Shown in pieces: positions 57,462-64,000 of a stretch of DNA of 64,000 nucleotides (positions are counted from its first letter, which is position 1; every line of letters begins with the position of its first letter). Position numbers and translations under genes: made by a program. A model generated the notes under the pieces. It was not told where the DNA came from. It made no database searches and saw nothing but the letters and a program-made list of their open reading frames with translations. This stretch comes from Dermatophagoides farinae (lineage: Eukaryota; Arthropoda; Arachnida; Sarcoptiformes; Pyroglyphidae): positions 280,554 through 344,553 of the forward strand of contig NW_027461519.1 in NCBI RefSeq assembly GCF_024713945.1. Direction: 5' to 3'.

Positions 57462-60400
57462 TTAAAAATAAGAAATATCATATTCTTTTTTGCATTTTGC
57501 TTGGCAACAATTATTATTTATTAAATTTGTTTCTGAAAATTTATTCGTTTGTAAAATTTCTAAAGGCCTTTTTCGATATTCGAAAATTAATTTAGGTGCT
57601 TTTTTGTTACACAACGTATATAACCGTTCATAATCAGTAGCAAGATTACGAATATATTTGTGACACTGTTTAATTATTTTTTTGTATTTGTATATCTGTT
57701 TGGGATCACAATTGAGACGTTTCTGGAAGTCAGAACTTGAAATTAATTTGTTTAAACTTGCGTTTTGCTGTTTCAATGCGTTATAGTCTTGCCAAAATTT
57801 TTGATATTTTTGGGTTATTTCAGTACAGCTAGAGCATTGGATTACTCGACACTGTTCTTGGCCAAAAGTTTGCGTTGTCATTATTCGAATTTTTTCTTCA
57901 TACTTTTGCATTTTTACGAACATATTTTTGTTCATTTCTAACAAATCGTTGCATTTGCTTTTCAGTATTTCGTGATCAATTTCTATTTCTTGACTCGAAC
58001 TTATTTGTTGTTTTTGTTTTTGAAGAATTTCATGAATGTTAGTCAGTTCTGCTTGCAAACATAAGTTATATTGTTCCTTAATGCTTAATTGATGCTCAAG
58101 CATCATTATCTTGTCTTGAAGTTTGAATATAGAGTCTAAATCATTTGATTTCATCGACACTAGTTTTGAGTGCACCCGTGCATGTAATAATTTGCTGTTG
58201 GTAACTAGATTTTCATTTGTTTCAGATATTCTACTTAGCTGAAACAAAAAACTGTCTAGAATATTTCTTTTATTCCACGAGTTCAAGAAACTTGAGTTTT
58301 CATTGATTAAGTTTATCAGTAACATGTTGTTTACTAATGCAGCATCATGAATTTGTAGTATTGTGTTGACAATGGGCTCGATAGTCTGATCTGTAAAGTG
58401 GACCGTACTAATAATACTCGTCAAAGTTTTCGATGTAACATTGATTGTATCGGCACTTTGTTTGATGTAATTCAAAGTTTTGCCTATGAAAATCTGAAAG
58501 CTTTCAAACAAAACTTCAGACGAATTTTTTTTTGAAGTTATGGTAGTCAACTGATTTTGATATTCTAATATATTCGGCAAACAAACAAAACTTTCTGGAC
58601 AGTTTATTTTTGAATAAACATAATCGCCAGAACCTGGCTGATATTCATGCGGAATTTCGTCTATTACATCAGCTAATTCATTATATTTTTGGATTGTTTC
58701 GACCTGTGCGTTTTGTTGTTCAGAAATATTTATATTTTCTGCGTCATCTTTTTTAACTATTTTTGATTCTAATTTTTGAGCATCAGTTGAATCTTTTTCA
58801 ATAACGACACATGTTGTTTCCGCTATTGAAAGTGATGAACTATTTGTATTTTCGTTGTTTATGCCAGAGAAATTTTTGATTTCAGATTTTAGTTCGTTTT
58901 CACAATTATTTATTGACGTATCAAACAGTTCAATATGTTTAATAGTTTCAATTTTGCGCACATTATTTTTTTGTGAGATATTGTCATTGTTTTTCACCAA
59001 TATATCATTTAAGTTTTCAGAACTCTGTTGCAATTGTGTATCATTTTGACTGCATTTTAAGGATTCTATTTCTTTTTCATACTGTAATAGTTTTTTTTTT
59101 AAATACGCGATTTTAATGTCTTTCTTATTCAGTTCATCATTAAATTCTAGTATAGAATTATTTGAAATAGCTATATAATTTGCATCTTGTGGGACATCCA
59201 AGATATTGTGTTCAGATAAAGCCTGAGTTACTGTAGTTTGATTCATAGAATTTTGCATTTCGGTTTTGTTGTTAAGTTCCAGTAGGCTAGAGTAGTTTTG
59301 CTCTAATATTTGCATATCGATTAGTAAATTTGAGTTGTTTGTGGTAAGATCGTTCATCTTATTTAATAGACTATCAAAAATCTCTACGATGGAACTTGAA
59401 TTCAGATTATTACAAGCAAATTTCAAATTATTTGTTAAAAAGTCGTACGATGGAGCGTCCGTTTCGTAAAAACAAACAAATTTTTCGTATATTAAATTGA
59501 TGAGTGTTATAAATTCTTTCATTACGTTGCTCACTTGTTCTTCAGAATTTAATAAATTTTGATTTAACTTAGTGAGTTCATCAGAAGCAATTTGACTCAA
59601 TCTTAATAATGTATGTAATGGATTGGTAACATTTTCTTCCGTTTGAACATTTTTAGATAATTCTTGAATTGCTAATTCAACCACATTGAATATTTTTGTT
59701 ATTTCACTACATACATCATTAGTGTGATTTTCCAAATCAAAAGATTGATTTACTGACGAGTTGTGAATAAAAGTTTTTGACTCAGTATTTTTGGAAAAAT
59801 TGCTTTCCACCGTTGGATTATACGCTGAGGATGTATTAACAATATTGTTTGGATCGTTAAAAATACTATCTTCTGTAGTACAAGATTTGTTTATAAAATC
59901 ATCAACTTTGTCATTTAATTCATTGCATCCACTTTTAAGCTTTATTGGGCTGTTATTTACGCCAGCATGTGTATTATCAATTGATGGTTGTTCAACCATC
60001 AATCCAGTTTGATCAATCTCAGTCTGAACGGGCCCTGTATTATCAGCCAATGGCTGTTGAGAAATGCGTTCAGTTTGTGTAATTTCAGTTTGAACACATT
60101 GTGTATCATCAGTTGATGGCGGTTTAACAGTAGGTTCAGATTGAATTGGCGGTGCATTATTAGCTGATGGGTCTTTAACCATGGGTCCAGCTTGTCCCGT
60201 CTCTGTTGAAACAGGCTGTGTATTAGATAAAAGTTGTTCATTAGACAAGTTAATTTGCTGATTTATTGAGTCAGTATTTTGCCATTCTGCCTCAGTTTGG
60301 TTATTTTTATCATTAAAACTTTCGTTCGTTGTTTTAGGTTGTTCATCATCAAACGTTTTAATTATTTTATCATCTAAATCGATTTGTTTATTTAAAACTG

Positions 60401-61916
60401 TCTCATCTATCGTTGTAGTATTAACAGGTTTTGATTCAGCATGTTCGATTTTAGTTTCAGTTTGTTTATTTTCCGAATCATTTTGTTTATGTTCCAATTT
60501 AATATTTTTACTTTCGCAATTAATTTGTTCAATTTTTGTCTGAGTTATTTTATTACGTGGTTCAGATTGTTTAGCTTCGAGGTCTAGATCTTCATTCATT
60601 ATTTCAGCTTGATTATTTTGCGACTCACTATCAATTTTAGTTTTTTCAGAATTTAATGTGGATTGTATTTGTCGTGTTGCAGATTCATTTATCGCATTTG
60701 TTAATTTTGATCTAACGTTTTTTATTTGGGTAGATGCTACCTCACTTGATTCTTCTGTAAGTTTTTTTTTTGACGTAGCAGTAGAATTTTCCTCACTATT
60801 ACTATCGTTGACAGAGTTTGCTGCCAACTTAGTATTGCAATCTTTGCTTGTTAAAACGTCAGAATCTATAAAATTTTTAGCTTTATTAGAAACTTGATCT
60901 TTGTTCGATTTATCACTGGAATTTGTTAAAACCTCCGGAACTGTATCCTTTTTTTGGCTTTTTTCTAGTTCATACTGATCGATGAAAAAAACTAAATTTT
61001 GCTCATTAGAATTGCTTTGAGGTGCCTCGGAAGCATTTGAATTAACTTTATCTTTTTTAACATCATCAGGTAAGACTGCACTTTCACCATCATTGTTGCC
61101 CGGACCGTTATGCAGTGCATTAAAATTATTACTTTTATTAAATGCAATATTATCGCTTGTTGAATCGTCCAGATTTTTTGTAACGTCTCGGCTTGCGTTT
61201 TTTTCATCAGAATTAGGCATTGAATCAGATTGATTTTTACTTTCTATATTAATACGATCAAACATTGATTTATTTTTTTGATTAGTATAGCTATCATTGA
61301 AAATTATGTCAATTTTATTTTCGCATGCTTCTGAAACATCACTCTCATTCGACAGGTCAAAAAAAATAAGACTTGATCTTGAACTTTTAGTTGAAAAATA
61401 TTCACATGAAGAAATGCTTTCGTTAACTTGTATATCTAATAAAGCAACCCCGCCTTGATTTTTTTCCAAAAGATCCTGTTTAACTGTTGAAGTAATTTCT
61501 TTTATGGAGTTATCATTTATGTCTTCTTTTGTTAATTCTGCAGGCAAGTTGTGAGAGGGTGCTTGCTGTGAAGCTGGGTACGAATTATCGTTATAAATTT
61601 TTTCAGTCGTATTTGAACAATCGTTCCTACCTAAGTCTATACTTTCAACATGCTTTGACTCTTCAGTTTGTTTCGTTGAATTTTCTTCAGTTTCTAATAG
61701 ATTGTTCTGGCCAGAAGTTATTAAATCTACATTCTGATCAGAATGTTTGTTTTTTTTACTATTTTTCTTACTATTATTAATTATATTATTAGGTTTGCTT
61801 TTATACAAATAATTAAAGATTTCATCAATATTTTGAGGTGTTCTTAGATCATTGGAAGAGTTTTGCTTAGCTTTAGCTTGTTGTTTTTTAGCTTTTTTTG
61901 CCTTGTTTTTTGTCAT
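57462..61916 (-). CDS. Large low-complexity and coiled-coil protein, 1484 aa
   Basis: Not recognised. It begins with a Lys/Ala/Gln-rich tract (KKAKKQQAKAKQ), then about 700 residues of Asn, Ser, Thr and Gln-rich sequence with imperfect 24-residue repeats at about 570-645 (around PSxxNxxPxQSE, GPMVKDPSANN). From about 770 to 1400 it is helical with leucine-heptad coiled-coil features (ALKQQNASLNKLIS, KLQDKIMMLEHQLSI). Near the end a Cys pair (CSSC) and a block of basic helices occur (YKKIIKQCHKYIRN). There is no TM or signal peptide. Such a layout suits a structural or tethering protein such as a golgin- or centrosome-like component, but nothing fixes that. Confidence 0.7.
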   Translation of the reverse strand: MTKNKAKKAKKQQAKAKQNSSNDLRTPQNIDEIFNYLYKSKPNNIINNSKKNSKKNKHSDQNVDLITSGQNNLLETEENSTKQTEESKHVESIDLGRNDCSNTTEKIYNDNSYPASQQAPSHNLPAELTKEDINDNSIKEITSTVKQDLLEKNQGGVALLDIQVNESISSCEYFSTKSSRSSLIFFDLSNESDVSEACENKIDIIFNDSYTNQKNKSMFDRINIESKNQSDSMPNSDEKNASRDVTKNLDDSTSDNIAFNKSNNFNALHNGPGNNDGESAVLPDDVKKDKVNSNASEAPQSNSNEQNLVFFIDQYELEKSQKKDTVPEVLTNSSDKSNKDQVSNKAKNFIDSDVLTSKDCNTKLAANSVNDSNSEENSTATSKKKLTEESSEVASTQIKNVRSKLTNAINESATRQIQSTLNSEKTKIDSESQNNQAEIMNEDLDLEAKQSEPRNKITQTKIEQINCESKNIKLEHKQNDSENKQTETKIEHAESKPVNTTTIDETVLNKQIDLDDKIIKTFDDEQPKTTNESFNDKNNQTEAEWQNTDSINQQINLSNEQLLSNTQPVSTETGQAGPMVKDPSANNAPPIQSEPTVKPPSTDDTQCVQTEITQTERISQQPLADNTGPVQTEIDQTGLMVEQPSIDNTHAGVNNSPIKLKSGCNELNDKVDDFINKSCTTEDSIFNDPNNIVNTSSAYNPTVESNFSKNTESKTFIHNSSVNQSFDLENHTNDVCSEITKIFNVVELAIQELSKNVQTEENVTNPLHTLLRLSQIASDELTKLNQNLLNSEEQVSNVMKEFITLINLIYEKFVCFYETDAPSYDFLTNNLKFACNNLNSSSIVEIFDSLLNKMNDLTTNNSNLLIDMQILEQNYSSLLELNNKTEMQNSMNQTTVTQALSEHNILDVPQDANYIAISNNSILEFNDELNKKDIKIAYLKKKLLQYEKEIESLKCSQNDTQLQQSSENLNDILVKNNDNISQKNNVRKIETIKHIELFDTSINNCENELKSEIKNFSGINNENTNSSSLSIAETTCVVIEKDSTDAQKLESKIVKKDDAENINISEQQNAQVETIQKYNELADVIDEIPHEYQPGSGDYVYSKINCPESFVCLPNILEYQNQLTTITSKKNSSEVLFESFQIFIGKTLNYIKQSADTINVTSKTLTSIISTVHFTDQTIEPIVNTILQIHDAALVNNMLLINLINENSSFLNSWNKRNILDSFLFQLSRISETNENLVTNSKLLHARVHSKLVSMKSNDLDSIFKLQDKIMMLEHQLSIKEQYNLCLQAELTNIHEILQKQKQQISSSQEIEIDHEILKSKCNDLLEMNKNMFVKMQKYEEKIRIMTTQTFGQEQCRVIQCSSCTEITQKYQKFWQDYNALKQQNASLNKLISSSDFQKRLNCDPKQIYKYKKIIKQCHKYIRNLATDYERLYTLCNKKAPKLIFEYRKRPLEILQTNKFSETNLINNNCCQAKCKKEYDISYF

Positions 61917-61986
61917 TAGAAGCAGTATTATTAATACAGAACTCTAAAAGGTTGCACCTTGAAAAGTTTACTTGACTAAAGAAACC

Positions 61987-62888
61987 ATGATATGGCAAAT
62001 GAAGCCATTTGTAACAGTTTTTAATATTTATTCTTATTACGTATTTTTTTGTAATGCTTTAATTTCAGAACTTGATGAACAGGTTTTCAAATCAATTTTA
62101 AGAAAAAAACTACACCAGGAAGTAATTTTACTCACTCTAACTCAATTACATTATAATGTCCCTGTAAGTCACAACCGTCTAATTTTCAGCTTATAGATTT
62201 GTCGACAGAAGTTTGTAATGTTTCTAAACAAATAGTGAGTCATGATTTTTTAGATATGCAAATATCAGAAGAGGACGAACTAGACCGAAATTGTGTAGAT
62301 GGTTATAACAAATTTGCGACATCTTTTAAAGTATTGGAGCATATTGGTATCTGTTGTGGTATAAATTATTACAAAAAAGTCACTAATGCCGAATGGATAA
62401 ATTTGTCTGAGCATAGACAGTTGTCTGATGATATTATGTCCAAGATTTCAGATGAAGTAGGGGAAGCTGAAAATAAACTGTTAAATGATATTGAAATAAA
62501 TGACGAAATGTTAGCTAATTTCTTGACCGCTGATCAAGAAAATCAAATCACAAAAACAGATTCGGAAAATGAAGACTATGTTCTCATAGACCCAAATGTA
62601 GAAATCAAGCAACCTGAATTTTATTCAGATAACAGGCCATCGATATATAAATTACCCATTGATAGTTATCTCAAAGTTACTCAAAAAATTCATTCGTATG
62701 CAGACAAAATATCATCGCAATTACCGAAAATTAACGTTGATAGCATACAAAAAAAGTTAAAAAACAAGCTGATAAGCAAACCAAAAAAACTAGGAGAGCT
62801 GGCGAAAAAAACTAAAAACGAACCTAGCTATGATTTCGAGTAAGTTTCAGGTATAACAATTGTTAGACAAATTGAAAAATGTTGCTAA
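61987..62888 (+). CDS. Three-exon unknown protein with predicted -CC terminus
   Basis: Exons 61987-62163, 62190-62839 and 62867-62888, 282 residues after splicing introns of 26 and 27 nt. The middle exon is a well-formed acidic/Lys-rich open frame (EEDELDRNCVDGYNKF, AKKTKNEPSYDFE). The spliced tail is EQIEKCC, ending in two cysteines like prenylated proteins such as Rabs, but the protein has no GTPase motifs. Function is unknown. A short hydrophobic stretch in exon 1 (VTVFNIYSYYVFFCNALI) might be a signal anchor. The final junction is less sure than the others because a longer open frame lies in the wrong phase directly downstream. Confidence 0.55.
62164..62189 (+). other. Intron 1 of the three-exon gene, 26 nt
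   Basis: GTAAGTCACAACCG to AATTTTCAG, phase 0. It joins NVP to LIDLSTEV; the shortest intron found in the window. Confidence 0.75.
62840..62866 (+). other. Probable intron 2 of the three-exon gene, 27 nt
   Basis: GTAAGTTTCAGGT to TTGTTAG, splitting the Glu codon in phase 2. Size and ends fit the local set, but splicing leads to a stop 7 codons later, so an alternative use cannot be excluded. Confidence 0.55.
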
Positions 62889-62910
62889 TGGCCATGTTCC
62901 AATTACCCAG

Positions 62911-63108
62911 ATGACAAAGTCAATGAATAATTTGAGTCATAACGTGCTAGCAAACAAAGAATATATACAACAGCACATAATCCAGTCTTTTCCGTCAGTG
63001 CAAAACATGGGCCAACTAGCTGTAAGTTAATAACGTTTTATATCCTGTTAGCAATATGTAGCGGCAGGTTTGGTATTTTCTCATTTCTTATCGAATGTCG
63101 TCCACTAA
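62911..63108 (+). CDS. Possible small two-exon ORF, 55 aa
   Basis: From the ATG at 62911 to 63021 and 63052 to 63108, joined by a 30-nt GTAAGT...GTTAG intron, giving MTKSMNNLSHNVLANKEYI... with a hydrophobic end (YVAAGLVFSHFLSNVV). The same frame is open further upstream to 62857, so it may be the last exon pair of a longer gene that I could not connect. Its stop overlaps the ATG of the next gene by 14 bases in another frame. It could be a short tail-anchored protein. Confidence 0.35.
63022..63051 (+). other. Putative intron, 30 nt
   Basis: GTAAGTTAATAACG to ATCCTGTTAG, phase 0. It removes the in-frame stops after the codon GCT and joins to CAATATGTAGCG. Confidence 0.55.
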
Positions 63109-63526
63109 CAGTGACCAAGATGCAGATAAGCAAAGATTAACTCAGCCTCCGATCGTAAATTATCAGTTTATCAAAATTGAAGATAGGCAACCTGATGACC
63201 ATGCCAAACTCGATCAACTCATAAATGAGACTAAAAAAAAAATCGATGAAAATGTAAAAAAACTGTCAGAAATCGAATCTTTAAAGGCACAGCTTATAAA
63301 AAATCTCTCTAGTTTCAAAAAAAAGAACAGGCCAAAAAACGGTCTTAATCTTATTAAAAATTTATCCAAACGTAAGGATCTCAAACTAAAATCTAGATAC
63401 AAAGCGATTCTAAAAGACATGTTAATGAATAATCAAAATAATGCTTTTTTTACTATTGACAAAAAAATGCTAAAAAACACTTTGAAAAACGAAATTCGAT
63501 CAAAATTAAAACTCATTCCTTTATAG
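63095..63526 (+). CDS. Basic coiled-coil protein, 143 aa, unknown
   Basis: Not recognised. An acidic/polar start (MSSTNSDQDADKQRL) leads into a Lys-rich helical region with heptad-like spacing (KLDQLINETKKKIDENVKKL) and a very basic second half (KKKNRPKNGLNLIKNLSKRK). This fits a short nucleic-acid-binding or structural protein. Its stop is only 3 bases from the stop of the convergent gene. Confidence 0.5.
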   Translation: MSSTNSDQDADKQRLTQPPIVNYQFIKIEDRQPDDHAKLDQLINETKKKIDENVKKLSEIESLKAQLIKNLSSFKKKNRPKNGLNLIKNLSKRKDLKLKSRYKAILKDMLMNNQNNAFFTIDKKMLKNTLKNEIRSKLKLIPL

Positions 63527-63529
63527 TAC

Positions 63530-64000
63530 TTAAAATTTGAAAGTTAAAAGAGGTTCAGACGAAGAACCAATCGGCAAAATGTTCATTTTGGCTTTTTGGT
63601 ATTCCTGAGAAGCAAACGAGCGCGCGAGATTAGTTTGAAATTCTGAAATAGAATCTTTTAAGCGGTTAACGATTGATATTCCACGCATTTTGACTTCGCA
63701 ATAGCCTTTAAGAGCCAATAATATTGGTTTGAACGGTTCAAATAAAGCATCGTTGTCTATTACCAGTTTTAGAAGTATATTGAACAGTCCAATAGAATCT
63801 AACCACGTTATATTGTTGACAATAGTTCCCTCCAACAATAACGTAAAAAAAACTTCAAGTTGGTCTTTTGTCAAGTTTGAGCAATACGAATGAAAATCTG
63901 AAACATGTTATTCGTATTAAACATACCTATCTTTTTCTCGAGCAATTTAGGAATGCAGTAGTTAAATAAAGCTTCGTCGTTGTAGGTTAAAGCATCGTTT
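63530..64000 (-). CDS. Unknown protein, C-terminal part (runs off the window edge)
   Basis: On the complement an exon open from the window edge to 63927 joins an exon 63897-63530 through a 29-nt intron, giving about 147 residues before the stop. The sequence is helical (NDALTYNDEALFNYCIPKLLE, split by the intron, then LTLLLEGTIVNNITWLDSIGLFNILLKLV). I do not recognise it; the N-terminus lies outside the window. The helix-rich pattern resembles an alpha-solenoid or tubulin/centrosome-type scaffold, but this is only a guess. Confidence 0.6.
63898..63926 (-). other. Intron of the edge gene, 29 nt
   Basis: On the complement GTATGTTTAATACG to ACATGTTTCAG, phase 1, the only intron here with a GTATGT start. 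It joins ...KKI and Asp to FHSYCSNLTKD. Confidence 0.8.

Noticed and set aside
5279-63926. Ciliate origin, suggested by the tiny introns
   Set aside because: TAA, TAG and TGA all end genes (for example TGA at 7487-7489, TAG at 31559-31561), and none reads as Gln within conserved domains.

Overview
The window is a stretch of nuclear DNA from a compact, strongly AT-rich protist genome. It holds about 30 protein-coding genes on both strands with very short spacers: divergent starts as little as 37-80 bases apart and convergent stops only 3-12 bases apart. It is eukaryotic because it carries spliceosomal introns, a 20S proteasome beta subunit, LSm4, ribosomal protein eL24, small-subunit-processome factors, an ER P5A ATPase and an ER DnaJ protein. 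Ten of the eleven introns I can place are only 26-34 nt long (GTAAGT or GTATGT to AG), and most of them restore an exact reading frame; the eleventh (eL24) is 89 nt. TAA, TAG and TGA all end genes, so the code looks standard and a ciliate is unlikely despite the tiny introns. A CCCH finger of the C-x2-C-x7-C-x5-C-x2-CH type, a UDP/ADP-glucose GT5 glycogen-synthase megaprotein and sushi/LNR surface-protein architecture would fit an alveolate such as an apicomplexan relative (gregarine- or Cryptosporidium-like). That assignment is a low-confidence inference.

Layout. 1-5200: a pyruvate decarboxylase (cut by the window edge), an unknown protein, a secreted GMC oxidoreductase, then a 1.4-kb gene-poor stretch. 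5198-8000: a YAR1-like ankyrin chaperone and a choline/ethanolamine phosphotransferase, divergent. 8030-17191: one 3034-residue mosaic membrane protein (signal peptide, Ig-like, sushi-like, LNR, one TM, short tail). 17282-20363: an ER DnaJ/thioredoxin-like protein, a small membrane protein and eL24. 20472-25510: a tandem pair of ABC half-transporter-like genes, one with a ruined ATP site and an eight-copy 39-bp repeat in its tail. 25721-31561: a fused GH13-like/GT5/CBM48 glycogen synthase. 31574-39424: a helical unknown, an Asn/Lys-rich membrane protein, a UTP13-like WD40 protein, a membrane-anchored 5'-nucleotidase, an acyl-CoA-binding protein and a TAN1/THUMPD1 protein. 39598-51181: P5A ATPase, APC2/cullin-like protein, LSm4, proteasome beta1, SPB4 helicase, a shortened UTP11 and a CCCH protein. 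51813-64000: a double GH19 chitinase-like protein, a MAK11-like WD40 protein, a 1484-residue low-complexity/coiled-coil protein and several small unknown genes.

Themes. Ribosome production is over-represented (YAR1, eL24, UTP13, SPB4, UTP11, MAK11, plus TAN1 for tRNA), as expected of housekeeping genes rather than a functional operon. Pyruvate decarboxylase and the glycogen synthase point to storage polysaccharide feeding fermentation. The chitinase-like and sushi/LNR proteins point to a walled or cyst stage and a large extracellular surface protein. The observations most worth following are the intron set, the structured eL24 intron, the active/dead ABC pair, the glycogen synthase with altered GH13 catalytic residues, the chitinase with one damaged active site, and a structured GC-rich element upstream of LSm4.
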